From the NCBI RefSeq assembly GCF_029263785.1, contig NZ_JAJUFE010000014.1, positions 1 to 50,269 of the forward strand: a stretch of 50,269 nucleotides of DNA. The letters are read 5' to 3'. Made by a program: the position numbers and the translations under genes. The notes beneath the pieces were generated by a model that made no database searches, was not told the origin of the DNA, and saw nothing but the letters and a program-made list of their open reading frames with translations. Source of the DNA: Pusillimonas sp. GTDB lineage: Bacteria; Pseudomonadota; Gammaproteobacteria; Burkholderiales; Burkholderiaceae_B. Positions 37,156-46,878 of the stretch are shown here, in pieces. Every line of letters starts with the position of its first letter. Position 1 is the stretch's first letter.

Positions 37156-37917
37156 ATGAGCGAATCATCCTCCAGACCAGATACCACGCCCAGCCGCCAC
37201 CATGGCGGCTGGCTTTGGTTTTGGCTGCCAGTGGCGCTTCTGCTGGGCGGAGCAGCTGGTTATTGGCTTGCAAGTACCCTCGGCGAAGAATCGGCCGCGC
37301 GCAAGTTGCAGCAGCTCAAGACCCAGTTCGACGTGGTCACGTCGCAGAACCGTTACGATTATCAGGTTTTGAAGTCCAAGCTTGATGCTCTGGAAGGGCA
37401 ACTGCTGGTAGAACAAAGCACGCGTAAGAGTCTGGAGGCGACCTTGCAGGCCACCCAGGAAGAATTAGGTCGCGCGCGAGACCAGCTCGCGTTTTTTGAT
37501 CGACTTTTGCCACCAGGGCCAAGTGGCGCGATCAGTATTCGTGCTCTTGATTTCCAGGCAATGGGCCCTACCTTGGCCTATAAGGTGCTGCTTATGCGCA
37601 ATGCGCCCGGTCAGGAGCCATTTACGGGTCAGTTGCAATTTGTCGCCAAAGGAAAGCTGGGTGACGAGCCGGTTGAGCTGACCCTTCAGCCGGCTACCGC
37701 AGCAGCTCAAAGCGAAAGCGGTTCCCAAGAGGTGTCCAGTTCTGACGGCGAACCCTCGGATCAAGGACCGTTGGCGCTGCAGTTTGAACAGTTTCAGCGT
37801 AGTGAGGGGTTGCTGGCATTGCCCGAGAACTTCCAGCCGCTCACCGTTACACTTAATGTACTCGAGGGCAAGACAATGCGGGTTTCGCGCAGCGTCAGCT
37901 TGCCTCCCGGCGATTAG
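37156..37917 (+). CDS. DUF6776-type membrane-anchored coiled-coil protein
   Basis: 253-aa protein of unknown function. It has one membrane segment at about residues 22-43, a predicted coiled coil at about 48-112 (KLDALEGQLLVEQSTRKSL), and a C-terminal beta-rich periplasmic domain from about 118 that ends in VSRSVSLPPGD. A proline/serine/glutamine-rich loop sits near 175-205. It resembles the DUF6776 proteins found between argC and erpA in betaproteobacteria. The position next to cell-wall genes hints at an envelope role, but this is inference. Confidence 0.75.
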   Translation: MSESSSRPDTTPSRHHGGWLWFWLPVALLLGGAAGYWLASTLGEESAARKLQQLKTQFDVVTSQNRYDYQVLKSKLDALEGQLLVEQSTRKSLEATLQATQEELGRARDQLAFFDRLLPPGPSGAISIRALDFQAMGPTLAYKVLLMRNAPGQEPFTGQLQFVAKGKLGDEPVELTLQPATAAAQSESGSQEVSSSDGEPSDQGPLALQFEQFQRSEGLLALPENFQPLTVTLNVLEGKTMRVSRSVSLPPGD

Positions 37918-37979
37918 CCCTTACAATATAGTCATCAGACTCATCTTTATTGCACCTTATGGTTGCAGGAGTACCATCC

Positions 37980-38348
37980 ATGTCCACGCTTACCGAATCC
38001 GTCGATCTGCAGGCTCCCCCGCCGGCGCTCGTATTTACCGATGCCGCCGCTTCCAAGGTCAAAGAGCTGCTTCTCGAAGAGGGCAACCCCGACCTCAAAC
38101 TGCGTGTGTTTGTTCAAGGGGGTGGTTGTTCGGGTTTCCAGTATGGCTTCACCTTTGATGAAACCATCAACGAGGACGACACCACCATCGACAAAGAAGG
38201 TGTTCAGCTCTTGATCGATCCCATGAGCTTTCAGTACCTCTTTGGTGCCGAAATCGATTACAAAGACGATCTCGAAGGTGCGCAGTTTGTCATTCGCAAC
38301 CCCAATGCCACATCTACCTGCGGCTGCGGGTCGTCGTTTACTGCCTGA
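37980..38348 (+). CDS. erpA: iron-sulfur cluster insertion protein ErpA
   Basis: A-type Fe-S carrier that delivers clusters to apo-proteins, including those of isoprenoid synthesis and respiration. The product is 122 aa. The three ligand cysteines are at C50 ([12 protein letters not shown]) and C114/C116 ([10 protein letters not shown]). The ATG at 37980 has GGAG eight bases upstream; earlier in-frame starts at 37950 and 37959 would add non-conserved residues. It is followed by a strong terminator. Confidence 0.96.
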   Translation: MSTLTESVDLQAPPPALVFTDAAASKVKELLLEEGNPDLKLRVFVQGGGCSGFQYGFTFDETINEDDTTIDKEGVQLLIDPMSFQYLFGAEIDYKDDLEGAQFVIRNPNATSTCGCGSSFTA

Positions 38349-38368
38349 TTTCATTCAAGCTTCGTATT

Positions 38369-38405
38369 AACAAATTCGCCCCTTTTCAGGGGCGAATTTG
38401 TTTTG
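38369..38405. terminator. bidirectional intrinsic terminator between erpA and anmK
   Basis: AACAAATTCGCCCC and GGGGCGAATTTGTT form a 14-bp perfect stem around TTTTCA. The plus strand continues with TTTTGG, giving erpA a good terminator. The AT-rich outer stem would also give the minus-strand anmK transcript a weaker T-rich tail, so it probably serves both genes. Confidence 0.88.
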
Positions 38406-38420
38406 GCAATGCGCGGCAAT

Positions 38421-39539
38421 TTACGCCGGGTAACAGGCTCCCAGTATTGTGGTGTGGCGCGCACCGGTCACGCTGGGCAGGCCTGCCGGTTTGCGCTCGA
38501 TATGCGCCCAGGCCAGCCATGCGAAGGCAAACGCTTCAACGCTTTGTACCGGAATGTTGACATCACTGGTAGGGCGTACCGGCAAGCCAAGGCGTAGCTC
38601 CAGTTCCTTTACCAGGCCGCCATTCAGCGCGCCTCCGCCGCAGACCAAGACATCTTCAATGTTTGGTGCGTACCGGGTCAGAGCCTGTTGCACGCTTGCT
38701 GCAGTAAGGCTTTGCAAGGTTGCCTGAATATCCGCTGCGGTCAGGCCGGTGCCCTGGAAACGAGCCAATCGATTCATCAACCAGTGACGGTTGAAGAGAT
38801 CACGGCCGGTAGATTTGGGAGGCGCAACCGCAAACCACGGTTCGTCATCAAGAAGGGCACTTAACAAGGCCGGGTCTGATCGGCCCGATGCTGCCCATGC
38901 ACCGTCGGCATCAAACAGGGCGCCGGTTTGTTCATGGCACCAGAGGTCGAGCAGGACGTTAGCAGGCCCGGTATCGAAGCCGCGCGGCTCACGGTCTGGC
39001 TCCAGGATAGTGACATTCGCAATTCCTCCAAGATTAAGGATTGCGCGCGGATAGTGGGTGGAAAACACCGCCTGATGAAAGGCAGGTACCAGGGGCGCCC
39101 CTTGGCCACCTGCAGCGACATCGCGTGCGCGGAAGTCTGCGACAACATCGATTTCAGTAAGCTCTGCCAGCAGCGCCGGCGCATTGATCTGTATGGTGTA
39201 GCCGGTCTGTGGGTCATGGCGGACGGTCTGCCCATGTGCGCCAATTGCGCGAACTTCTGAGGCCGATATGCCCGACTTGGCCAACAGCAGCCGACACGCC
39301 TGTGCATATAAATGCGCCAATTCGTTGCCGGCGCGAGCGGCTCGTGCCAGCTCGTTGTCGCCGGCGCTATTGAGCGAAAGAAACTCCGTGCGCAGTGCAG
39401 GCGGCATCGGAAGTGAGGTTTGGGCGACCAGTTGTGGCGAAGCAGACTGGGGGAATGCGGCCAGCACCGCGTCTACGCCGTCGGTGCTGGTGCCGGACAT
39501 GAGCCCGATATAAAGCGGGCTCGATGAAAACGAAGCCAT
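38421..39539 (-). CDS. anmK: anhydro-N-acetylmuramic acid kinase
   Basis: Murein-recycling kinase that converts 1,6-anhydro-MurNAc to MurNAc-6-phosphate, 372 aa. The N-terminal phosphate loop YIGLMSGTSTDGVDAVLA, the GAHGQTVRHDP block, the LNLGGIANVTIL segment and the FDTGPANVLLDLW motif are complete. It lies 19 bp after an M23 endopeptidase gene on the same strand, a cell-wall pair conserved near tyrS in Burkholderiales. Confidence 0.96.
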   Translation of the reverse strand: MASFSSSPLYIGLMSGTSTDGVDAVLAAFPQSASPQLVAQTSLPMPPALRTEFLSLNSAGDNELARAARAGNELAHLYAQACRLLLAKSGISASEVRAIGAHGQTVRHDPQTGYTIQINAPALLAELTEIDVVADFRARDVAAGGQGAPLVPAFHQAVFSTHYPRAILNLGGIANVTILEPDREPRGFDTGPANVLLDLWCHEQTGALFDADGAWAASGRSDPALLSALLDDEPWFAVAPPKSTGRDLFNRHWLMNRLARFQGTGLTAADIQATLQSLTAASVQQALTRYAPNIEDVLVCGGGALNGGLVKELELRLGLPVRPTSDVNIPVQSVEAFAFAWLAWAHIERKPAGLPSVTGARHTTILGACYPA

Positions 39540-39558
39540 TCAGGTGACGGGCCGCGGC

Positions 39559-40941
39559 CTACCGGCTGGCCAGTTGAACATGACCTTCTTGAAGTGCGGC
39601 CAGCATTGCGATCTGCTGCTTGTGCTCGGCGACCACAGCCTGGAATGCCTGGCGGTCTTTGCCTTCAAGACTGCGCGCGACGGGCAGGTCGACAGACAAT
39701 GGATCGACGTGGCGATTACCGATACGGAACTCGTAGTGCAGATGAGGGCCTGTCGCCCAGCCCGTGGACCCCACGTAGCCGATCAGTTGCCCTTGCTCGA
39801 CCTTGCTGCCTTTTTTGAGGCCCTTGGCAAAGCGGCTTTGATGAGCGTACAAGGTGGAATACTTGCCATGATGCTGCAGGATGATGGTCTTGCCATAGCC
39901 ACGCTGGGTCCCGATAAAAGCCACGGTGCCGTCGGCGGTGGCATGAATGGGCGTTCCGGTGGGGGCGGCGTAGTCGACACCATTGTGATTGCGATAGGTG
40001 CCGTGAATGGGGTGCCTGCGTTTTCCGAATGTCGAGCTGACCCGCGAGAATTTCAGGGCTGAGCGCAGGAAGGCACCGCGCATACTTTGGCCTTCGAAGT
40101 CGTAGTAGCCGCCACTGCCGTCGCTGGGCTTGAACCACACCGCGTCGTGTGTCTTGTTGCCATTGACGAACTGCAAGGCAAGGATGCGGCCCGAGCCCAC
40201 ATCGCGACCTTGTGCATGATGCGCTTCATAAATAATGCGGAAGCGGTCGCCTTGACGCAGATCACGCATGAAGTCGATTTTGCTTCCCAGGATCTCGGCC
40301 ATCTGCAAGGTAATGGCATCCGGGATGCCGGCAGCGTCGGTGGCGCCAAACAACGAAGATGTGATCTCGCCTTCGGCGACCCGCACATGGGTCTGCGCCT
40401 GTTCAGCCTCTTCAGAGGCCTGGAATCCGCCGTTGCCATCGGGGCGCACTTCGAGCCAGCGCGACATGGACGTGCCGTCTTGAGTTGCTGCGGGCGTATG
40501 GTAATAGCGCAGCCAGACGAGCTGGCCTTCTTCGTTCAATGCCGCCTGTACCACCCGGCCCGGATATAGCTTGTAGATCGACCGCGCCGATTTGTCGTGC
40601 GTCAGAAACGAGAGCAAGCCCTCTTCATCAACATCGAGCCGCTGGAGCAGGGCCGAAACAGTATCGCCTGGCCTGATGCGGGTTTCGTCTATGAATGGAG
40701 AGCTGTACTTGAGGGAGGCTTCTGGAAACGGTGCCGGCAGCGGAAGGGTGGTGCGGGTTTGAGTAAATGCGGGAGGGTCGATGTGGCTTGAGGGTTTGAC
40801 AACAGCCAGTGCTGCAGCGGCGACAAACAGGCCAAGTGCGATGGTGGCGAGGCCCCCGCTGATGTAGTGGTGATGGGTAGAGCGGCGGGCAAGGTTTTTG
40901 CCGGCCATTGAGGGATTGGCAGAGTTCCCTTTAATGGACAT
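39559..40941 (-). CDS. M23 family murein DD-endopeptidase (MepM-like)
   Basis: 460-aa periplasmic zinc hydrolase anchored by an N-terminal membrane segment (about residues 28-50). The middle part resembles the OapA/LysM-like region of MepM. The peptidase domain lies at about 310-430. The zinc motif HNGVDYAAPTGTP holds the first His and Asp, and HLHYEF holds the HxH. It cleaves peptide cross-links so that new murein can be inserted. It precedes anmK on the minus strand and diverges from tyrS. Confidence 0.92.
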   Translation of the reverse strand: MSIKGNSANPSMAGKNLARRSTHHHYISGGLATIALGLFVAAAALAVVKPSSHIDPPAFTQTRTTLPLPAPFPEASLKYSSPFIDETRIRPGDTVSALLQRLDVDEEGLLSFLTHDKSARSIYKLYPGRVVQAALNEEGQLVWLRYYHTPAATQDGTSMSRWLEVRPDGNGGFQASEEAEQAQTHVRVAEGEITSSLFGATDAAGIPDAITLQMAEILGSKIDFMRDLRQGDRFRIIYEAHHAQGRDVGSGRILALQFVNGNKTHDAVWFKPSDGSGGYYDFEGQSMRGAFLRSALKFSRVSSTFGKRRHPIHGTYRNHNGVDYAAPTGTPIHATADGTVAFIGTQRGYGKTIILQHHGKYSTLYAHQSRFAKGLKKGSKVEQGQLIGYVGSTGWATGPHLHYEFRIGNRHVDPLSVDLPVARSLEGKDRQAFQAVVAEHKQQIAMLAALQEGHVQLASR

Positions 40942-41034
40942 AAAGCTAAGGCCTGGTCGTGGTATTGTGTTGCGCTGGGCGGTTAAGATATTGCCCCGTG
41001 TTGCGCTAAAGCTACGACGGGGCCTGCACTTAAC

Positions 41035-41090
41035 GCGCTATGCTAGCGCATTCGCTTGATTTTTTCGAGTTTTTTTTGATTTTTTTTCAT
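41035..41090 (+). promoter_or_regulatory. tyrS leader: small hairpin followed by long T tracts, no clear ribosome site
   Basis: GCGCTA-TGC-TAGCGC (41035-41049) is a perfect 6-bp hairpin. It is followed by three T tracts of 6, 8 and 8 bases between about 41058 and 41090. The tyrS ATG comes 10 bp later and no AGGAG-type site is seen in the preceding 20 bp. The hairpin plus T tract could act as an attenuator, or the U-rich leader could recruit ribosomes through S1. No T-box signature was recognised. Confidence 0.45.
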
Positions 41091-41100
41091 CCTGAATCAT

Positions 41101-42330
41101 ATGTCGTCCTCGCCCCTGCCCATTACACCCCAAGTTGAAGCCGACCTGCGTATTGTCACCAGGGGGTGTGACGAACTATTGGTCGAGTCGGAATTCGCCC
41201 AAAAGCTTGCACGCAGCCATCAGAGCGGCCAGCCATTGCGTATCAAACTGGGCCTTGATCCCACTGCACCCGATATTCACCTGGGGCATACGGTGGTGCT
41301 CAATAAAATGCGCCAGCTCCAGGATCTTGGGCATACCGTCATTTTCCTTATTGGAGACTTCACTTCAATGATCGGCGACCCCAGCGGCCGTAACGCCACG
41401 CGTCCGCCGCTGACGGCCGAGCAGATTCAGGAAAACGCCAAGACCTATTACGCGCAGGCCAGCCTGGTGCTGGATCCGGAGCGAACCGAAATCCGCTACA
41501 ACTCAGAGTGGTGCGACAAGCTGGGCGCGCGGGGCATTATTCAACTGGCCTCGCGGTACACCGTGGCACGCATGATGGAACGCGAGGATTTCACTCGCCG
41601 TTTCAAGGGCGGCATTCCCATCTCGGTGCACGAGTTCTTGTACCCCCTTATGCAGGGCTACGATTCGGTGGCTCTTGAGTCCGACCTTGAACTGGGTGGC
41701 ACCGATCAGAAATTCAACCTGCTGGTGGGTCGCGAACTGCAGAAAGAGTATGGGCAAGAGCCGCAGTGCATCTTGACGATGCCACTGCTCGAAGGTACCG
41801 ATGGCGTCGACAAGATGTCCAAATCCAAGGGCAACTATATTGGTATCACCGAATCTCCCGATTCCATGTTCGGCAAACTCATGTCGATTTCCGATACCTT
41901 GATGTGGCGCTACTTCGAGCTGCTGTCGTTCCGATCGCTCGAAGAGATCGCCCAGCTCGAGCAGCAGGTTGCCGATGGCGCAAACCCTCGCAACATGAAG
42001 GTGATGCTGGCTCAGGAGATTGTCGAACGCTTTCATTCCAGACAGGCGGCCGAGCAGGCTCTGGCCACGTTCGAAGCGCGTTTCCGGGACGGTGCCATTC
42101 CCGATGACATGCCCGAGGTGCAAATAGGCACGGCACCGCTGGGCATACTCAAGGTTCTTCGCGAGTCCGGACTCGCAGCCTCGGGTGCCGAGGCGCAGCG
42201 CAACGTAGAGCAGGGCGGGGTGCGGGTTGACGGCACCCGCATCGAAGACAAGTCGCTGCAGCTTCCCGCCGGCACCTACGTCATTCAGGTAGGGAAACGC
42301 AAGTTTGCCCGCGTTACACTAAACGGATAG
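41101..42330 (+). CDS. tyrS: tyrosine--tRNA ligase
   Basis: Class I synthetase charging tRNA-Tyr, 409 aa. HIGH-equivalent HLGH is in [12 protein letters not shown]; the KMSKS loop is DKMSKSKGN. The [22 protein letters not shown] segment binds tyrosine and the adenylate. A C-terminal S4 domain (about residues 345-405) is present, with [16 protein letters not shown]. Shared intergenic DNA with the divergent M23 peptidase gene holds its promoter and an unusual T-rich leader. Confidence 0.97.
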   Translation: MSSSPLPITPQVEADLRIVTRGCDELLVESEFAQKLARSHQSGQPLRIKLGLDPTAPDIHLGHTVVLNKMRQLQDLGHTVIFLIGDFTSMIGDPSGRNATRPPLTAEQIQENAKTYYAQASLVLDPERTEIRYNSEWCDKLGARGIIQLASRYTVARMMEREDFTRRFKGGIPISVHEFLYPLMQGYDSVALESDLELGGTDQKFNLLVGRELQKEYGQEPQCILTMPLLEGTDGVDKMSKSKGNYIGITESPDSMFGKLMSISDTLMWRYFELLSFRSLEEIAQLEQQVADGANPRNMKVMLAQEIVERFHSRQAAEQALATFEARFRDGAIPDDMPEVQIGTAPLGILKVLRESGLAASGAEAQRNVEQGGVRVDGTRIEDKSLQLPAGTYVIQVGKRKFARVTLNG

Positions 42331-42354
42331 TTGTCAGTCAAGCAAGGAGTCCCC

Positions 42355-42993
42355 ATGAAGCTCACAAGCACTTCATTCGTCGATCAACTGTTTATGTCAG
42401 AGCGGAATGCCTTTGGCAAGGTTGACGGACCGGCGCACGTGGCTTTGGCGGGCAACGCCAATCCCCACTTTGCCTGGTCTGACGTCCCGCCCGGCGTGCG
42501 GTCGTTTGCCCTCATCTGCCACGACCCCGACGTGCCGAGCAAGCCCGATGACGTTAATCAGGAAGGGCGTGAAGTGCCGGCTGATCTGCCGCGCGTTGAT
42601 TTCTTCCATTGGGTGCTGGTCGATATTGCACCCGATGTTCGCGAGATCGCCGAAGGGGCTTATTCCAGCGGAATAACGCCTCGTGGAAAAGGCGGTCCAC
42701 TGGCTCCGAACAATACTCGCCAGGGCATTAACGATTACACCGGCTGGTTTGCCAACGACCGTGATATGAACGGCGAGTATTTCGGTTACGACGGCCCGTG
42801 CCCGCCGTGGAACGATTCAATCGTTCATCGCTATATATTCACGCTATATGCCCTGGATATAGCCAGTGTGCCCGTCGACGGTGCGTTTACCGGCCAAGAC
42901 GTACTGGCGGCCATCAAGGGGCATATCCTGGCTCAGTGCAGCATGACCGGCCTGTATACCCTTAACCCTCGCCTTCTGCCCAGCGCCGATTGA
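42355..42993 (+). CDS. YbhB/YbcL family PEBP-like protein
   Basis: 212-aa phosphatidylethanolamine-binding-protein-like protein. Landmarks are FAWSDVPPGVRSFALICHDPDVP, FFHWVLVDIAPDVREI, the PLAPNNTRQGINDY loop and the GYDGPCPPWNDSIVHRY pocket motif. E. coli YbhB is cytosolic with unknown role. The ATG at 42355 has AAGGAG a few bases upstream; the open frame from 42331 is not family-like. It lies 24 bp after tyrS and is probably co-transcribed. Confidence 0.92.
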   Translation: MKLTSTSFVDQLFMSERNAFGKVDGPAHVALAGNANPHFAWSDVPPGVRSFALICHDPDVPSKPDDVNQEGREVPADLPRVDFFHWVLVDIAPDVREIAEGAYSSGITPRGKGGPLAPNNTRQGINDYTGWFANDRDMNGEYFGYDGPCPPWNDSIVHRYIFTLYALDIASVPVDGAFTGQDVLAAIKGHILAQCSMTGLYTLNPRLLPSAD

Positions 42994-43041
42994 TACTGCC
43001 CAGGCTCTAAATGAGCTTGGCTCATATTGCCTTGAGCCGGA

Positions 43042-43069
43042 TTGGCGCCCGCGTTTAGGCGGGCGCCAA
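43042..43069. terminator. perfect GC-rich hairpin between YbhB gene and glyA
   Basis: TTGGCGCCCGC and GCGGGCGCCAA form an 11-bp perfect stem around GTTTAG. No T-run follows on either strand (AAAACC on the plus side), so it is an atypical terminator or an mRNA-stabilising end. It is the only strong structure in the gap between the YbhB gene and glyA. Confidence 0.5.
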
Positions 43070-43184
43070 AAACCTCATTTCTTGCGCTCAAACGGCCTTA
43101 TTGGATGGGTTCGTCTTGCATTCGCGCTAAAATGGCGTTCTTCTTCGGCAGCAGCCACCAAGCCATACCAATCTAGGAAGCCTC

Positions 43185-44429
43185 ATGTTTGACCGCTCTC
43201 GCACTCTTGACCAAGTCGACCCCGATCTGTGGGCGGCGATCCAGAAGGAAAACGTCCGTCAAGAGCAACACATCGAATTGATTGCCTCTGAAAACTACAC
43301 CAGCCCTGCGGTAATGCAGGCTCAGGGCACGCAACTAACCAACAAGTACGCCGAGGGCTACCCCGGCAAGCGGTATTACGGCGGTTGCGAACACGTCGAT
43401 GTCGTCGAACAGCTGGCCATTGATCGCCTCAAGCAATTGTTTGGCGCCGAAGCTGCAAACGTGCAGCCCAATTCCGGTTCGCAGGCCAACCAGGGTGTGT
43501 ATATGGCCGTGCTAAAGCCGGGTGATACGGTCTTGGGCATGAGCCTGGCCGAAGGTGGGCACCTTACGCACGGCTCGCCCGTCAACGCGTCCGGCAAGTT
43601 GTACAACTTTTTGTCGTATGGTCTTGATGCCAACGAAGAAATCGATTACGACGCGCTCGAAGCCCTGACCAAGCAGCACAAGCCCAAGCTGTTGGTAGGT
43701 GGGGCGTCCGCGTATTCGCTGCGCATAGATTTTGAGCGCATGGCGCGCATCGCTCACGACAACGGCGCGCTTTTCATGGTGGATATCGCCCATTATGCCG
43801 GGCTGGTTGCCGGCGGTGTGTATCCCAACCCTGTTCCTCACGCCGACTTCGTCACCAGTACTACCCACAAATCGCTGCGTGGGCCGCGCGGCGGCGTCAT
43901 CATGATGAAGGCTGAGCACGAAAAGATCATCAATTCGGCGATCTTCCCTGGAATCCAGGGCGGCCCCCTGATGCATGTCATTGCTGCCAAGGCCGTAGCG
44001 TTCAAAGAAGCACTTCAGCCAGAATTCAAAACCTATGCAGCACAGGTAGTGAAGAACGCCGACGTGCTGGCGCGCACTTTGGTCGAGCGCGGGCTGCGGA
44101 TCGTATCGGGTCGGACCGAAAGTCACGTGATGCTGGTCGACCTGCGTCCCAAGGGAATCACCGGCAAGGCTGCCGAAGAAGCACTGGGCCGGGCTCATAT
44201 CACGGTCAACAAAAACGCCATCCCGAACGATCCCGAGAAGCCGTTCGTCACCAGCGGTATCCGTCTGGGTACCCCTGCCATGACCACACGCGGTTTCAAG
44301 GAAGGCGAAGCCGAGCTTACTGCTCACCTGATCGCCGACGTCCTCGATAATCCAGATAGTGAAACCGCCATCGCAGACGTGCGAGCCCGTGTCAACGAGC
44401 TCACATCACGTCTGCCGGTATACGGCTAA
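43185..44429 (+). CDS. glyA: serine hydroxymethyltransferase
   Basis: PLP enzyme that interconverts serine and glycine and loads tetrahydrofolate with one-carbon units; 414 aa. The PLP lysine is in [56 protein letters not shown] and the substrate-binding [13 protein letters not shown] are intact. A TAGGAAG ribosome site precedes the ATG at 43185. nrdR follows 38 bp later, a conserved order with the riboflavin genes. Confidence 0.98.
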   Translation: MFDRSRTLDQVDPDLWAAIQKENVRQEQHIELIASENYTSPAVMQAQGTQLTNKYAEGYPGKRYYGGCEHVDVVEQLAIDRLKQLFGAEAANVQPNSGSQANQGVYMAVLKPGDTVLGMSLAEGGHLTHGSPVNASGKLYNFLSYGLDANEEIDYDALEALTKQHKPKLLVGGASAYSLRIDFERMARIAHDNGALFMVDIAHYAGLVAGGVYPNPVPHADFVTSTTHKSLRGPRGGVIMMKAEHEKIINSAIFPGIQGGPLMHVIAAKAVAFKEALQPEFKTYAAQVVKNADVLARTLVERGLRIVSGRTESHVMLVDLRPKGITGKAAEEALGRAHITVNKNAIPNDPEKPFVTSGIRLGTPAMTTRGFKEGEAELTAHLIADVLDNPDSETAIADVRARVNELTSRLPVYG

Positions 44430-44467
44430 CACCCCAACGCCCGGGCCGTGCCCGGGCACAGGCTGCC

Positions 44468-44944
44468 ATGAAATGTCCTTTCTGTAGCAGTTTCGACACC
44501 CAGGTTATCGACTCGCGGGTTTCCGAAGAGGGCGACACCATTCGCCGGCGTCGGCGCTGTACGGCCTGCGACCGGCGTTTTACCACCTACGAGCGCGTCG
44601 AGTTGATGATGCCCGCCGTGGTAAAAAGAAATGGCACACGCGTCGAGTACGATCCGGCGAAACTGCGCGGCAGCCTCAATCTGGCCTTGCGAAAGCGACC
44701 CGTCGGCACCGAAGAGGTCGATGCCGCAGTGGCCCGAATAGAAGAACGTCTGCTTACCAGCGGCAAGCGCGAGATCAGTTCCGGCAACCTGGGGGAATTG
44801 GTCATGGACGAACTCAAGCGCCTCGACCATGTGGCTTATGTGCGCTTTGCATCGGTATACAAAAGCTTTGAGAACATCGGTGAATTCATCCGCGCAATCG
44901 ACGAGATCAAGGTGCCGTCCAAACGCGTCAAGAGCGATGCCTGA
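44468..44944 (+). CDS. nrdR: transcriptional regulator NrdR
   Basis: 158-aa repressor of ribonucleotide reductase genes. The N-terminal zinc ribbon has C3/C6 and C31/C34, followed by the [10 protein letters not shown] motif; an ATP-cone at about residues 49-139 senses ATP/dATP. Its predicted targets are the two boxes in the nrdAB promoter at 26535-26580 in this window. It lies between glyA and ribD, 11 bp before ribD, so it is probably part of a glyA-nrdR-ribD-ribE transcript. Confidence 0.97.
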   Translation: MKCPFCSSFDTQVIDSRVSEEGDTIRRRRRCTACDRRFTTYERVELMMPAVVKRNGTRVEYDPAKLRGSLNLALRKRPVGTEEVDAAVARIEERLLTSGKREISSGNLGELVMDELKRLDHVAYVRFASVYKSFENIGEFIRAIDEIKVPSKRVKSDA

Positions 44945-44955
44945 CGCCAACTCCC

Positions 44956-46128
44956 ATGAATGACTCTTCGCATGTGCCTGCGGACGGCGCTTTCGATTCG
45001 GACGTCGACTGGATGCGACAGGCCATAGAGCTGAGTCGCGAATCTCTGTACCTTACAACGCCCAACCCGCGCGTCGCCTGCCTTATCGTTCGCGATGGCA
45101 AGTTGCTGGCCTCGGGTGTAACGCAAGAAGCAGGGGGTGCACACGCCGAAGTCATGGCCCTGAAACAGGCTGCTGAACGAGGCTTTTCAGTTCAAGGTAC
45201 CACCCTGTATGTAACTCTTGAGCCTTGCAGCCATTACGGACGCACGCCACCTTGCGTGGACGCCCTCATCGAAGCGCGACCCCGCCGCGTCGTCATCGCG
45301 ATGGCCGACCCGAATCCCCTGGTCTCCGGTCGCGGCATCGCCAAGTTGAGGGCGGCGGGTATTGAGGTAAGCGGGCCCATCTGTGTTGACGAGGCACTTG
45401 AAATCAACCCGGGTTTCGTCGCCCGCATGACTCGCGGCACGCCCTGGGTCTGGCTAAAGACTGCAGCTTCTCTGGATGGGCGAACGGCCTTGAGCAATGG
45501 CGAATCGCAATGGATTACCGGACCGGCCGCGCGCGCGGACGGTCATCACTGGCGCGCACGCAGCTGCGTGGTTCTGACCGGAGCCGGTACCGTTCTGGCG
45601 GATGACCCTCTTTTGAACGTTCGCGAAGTGTCGACGCCGCGTCAACCGGTTCGCGCTGTCATTGATACGGGCTTGCAGATTCCCGAGAAAGCCCGCCTGT
45701 TTGATGGCTCGCCTGTCTGGGTTTTTACTGCCAGCGAAGACCCCGTCAAGGCGCAGCGATTGGCTGATCGCAACGTGCAGGTAATCAAGATGCCGCTGGA
45801 CAACGATCGGGTGCATCTGCCGTCCGTCATGAGATGGCTGGGCGAGCACGATATCAACGAGGTGCATGTCGAAGCGGGGTCTGTGCTTAGCGGTGCGCTA
45901 TTGCAGGCGGGCTGCGTCGACCAGTTGCTGGCGTATGTGGCGCCCACCCTGTTGGGAGCGGGGCGGCCCATCGCCGAGCTGCCGGTCCTGAAGAGTCTGG
46001 AGCAGGGGCTTCGGTTCGAGTTTCACGACGCGGTAGGTGTAGGCGCCGATATTCGTTTGCTGGCACGACGCCATCAAGCCTGGCGTGAGCTGCTGGCTGC
46101 CGTTTCCGCGCCGTCTGTCTTTGAATAG
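44956..46128 (+). CDS. ribD: bifunctional riboflavin deaminase/reductase RibD
   Basis: Second and third steps of riboflavin synthesis: deamination, then reduction of the pyrimidine intermediate. The 390-aa protein has the deaminase domain first, with zinc ligands in H63-A64-E65 and C91/C100 (PCSHYGRTPPC), and the RibD_C reductase domain from about residue 155 (TPWVWLKTAASLDGRTAL). It is followed by ribE with a 30-bp gap. No FMN riboswitch precedes it. Confidence 0.97.
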   Translation: MNDSSHVPADGAFDSDVDWMRQAIELSRESLYLTTPNPRVACLIVRDGKLLASGVTQEAGGAHAEVMALKQAAERGFSVQGTTLYVTLEPCSHYGRTPPCVDALIEARPRRVVIAMADPNPLVSGRGIAKLRAAGIEVSGPICVDEALEINPGFVARMTRGTPWVWLKTAASLDGRTALSNGESQWITGPAARADGHHWRARSCVVLTGAGTVLADDPLLNVREVSTPRQPVRAVIDTGLQIPEKARLFDGSPVWVFTASEDPVKAQRLADRNVQVIKMPLDNDRVHLPSVMRWLGEHDINEVHVEAGSVLSGALLQAGCVDQLLAYVAPTLLGAGRPIAELPVLKSLEQGLRFEFHDAVGVGADIRLLARRHQAWRELLAAVSAPSVFE

Positions 46129-46158
46129 ATATCAATTGGTTTAGAAAGGAATGGCTCC

Positions 46159-46785
46159 ATGTTCACAGGAATAGTCGCCGCAATCGGCACGATTACCGAC
46201 GTCAAGCCACTGGCCGACGGCGGGCAGGACGCCGGCGTGAGGCTTACCATCCGCGCTCCTGGTTTTCTGCGTCCGACCACCAAGCTGGGTGACTCCATCG
46301 CCATCCAGGGCGCCTGCATGACGGTTGTTGAGTTGTCTGACGACCAATTCAGTGTGGACGTCTCCCGCGAGAGCCTGAGCCTGACCGCCGGCCTTGACGC
46401 TCCAGGTGAGGTCAACCTGGAACATGCGCTGCGCATGGGTGACTCCCTTGACGGCCATCTGGTGTCCGGCCATATCGATGGCCTGGGCACAGTGGCATCG
46501 TTCGAGCCGATCGGAGAGTCGTGGGATCTGCGCATCGACGTCCCTGCCCACCTGGCCAAGTATCTGGCGTACAAAGGGTCGATCACAGTCAATGGCGTGA
46601 GCCTGACAGTGAACCAGGTGGAAGATCACGATCAAGGCTGCCGCATCCGCATCAACCTGATCCCGCATACCGTGCAGGTTACGACGCTCAAACATCTGCG
46701 GGCCGGTGCCTCGGTGAATCTGGAGGTCGATACGATTGCCCGCTATGTCGAGAGGATGGTCTCGCTGGCGGGCAAGGCCCAATAA
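46159..46785 (+). CDS. ribE: riboflavin synthase, alpha subunit
   Basis: Catalyses dismutation of two lumazine molecules into riboflavin. The 208-aa protein has the two-fold lumazine-binding repeat: the first begins MFTGIVAAIGTITDV, the second at about residue 98 (SGHIDGLGTVASFEP), each with the SVNGVSLTV-type motif, here GACMTVVEL and GVSLTVNQV. The gene ends 93 bp before tRNA-Ser. ribH and ribBA, often nearby, are not in the window. Confidence 0.96.
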   Translation: MFTGIVAAIGTITDVKPLADGGQDAGVRLTIRAPGFLRPTTKLGDSIAIQGACMTVVELSDDQFSVDVSRESLSLTAGLDAPGEVNLEHALRMGDSLDGHLVSGHIDGLGTVASFEPIGESWDLRIDVPAHLAKYLAYKGSITVNGVSLTVNQVEDHDQGCRIRINLIPHTVQVTTLKHLRAGASVNLEVDTIARYVERMVSLAGKAQ

Positions 46786-46804
46786 GGCAGGGCTGGCCTA
46801 TTTC

Positions 46805-46813
46805 TGTTAGAAT
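46805..46813 (+). promoter_or_regulatory. extended -10 element upstream of tRNA-Ser
   Basis: TGTTAGAAT matches an extended -10 (TGnTATAAT type) and lies 65 bp before the tRNA. No strong -35 is visible, which is normal for extended -10 promoters. It is the likely tRNA-Ser promoter, overlapping the end region of ribE transcription. Confidence 0.5.
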
Positions 46814-46878
46814 GGCGGACTTCGCTTTGGCAATTTCAGGCCAATGCGTGATTGCAACCTTGAGTTTGTGATCGATCA

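Noticed and set aside
43070-43184. Glycine or other riboswitch ahead of glyA
   Set aside because: The leader is short and shows no tandem aptamer pattern.
44930-46160. FMN riboswitch for the riboflavin genes
   Set aside because: Gaps of 11 and 30 bp between nrdR, ribD and ribE are too short for an RFN element.
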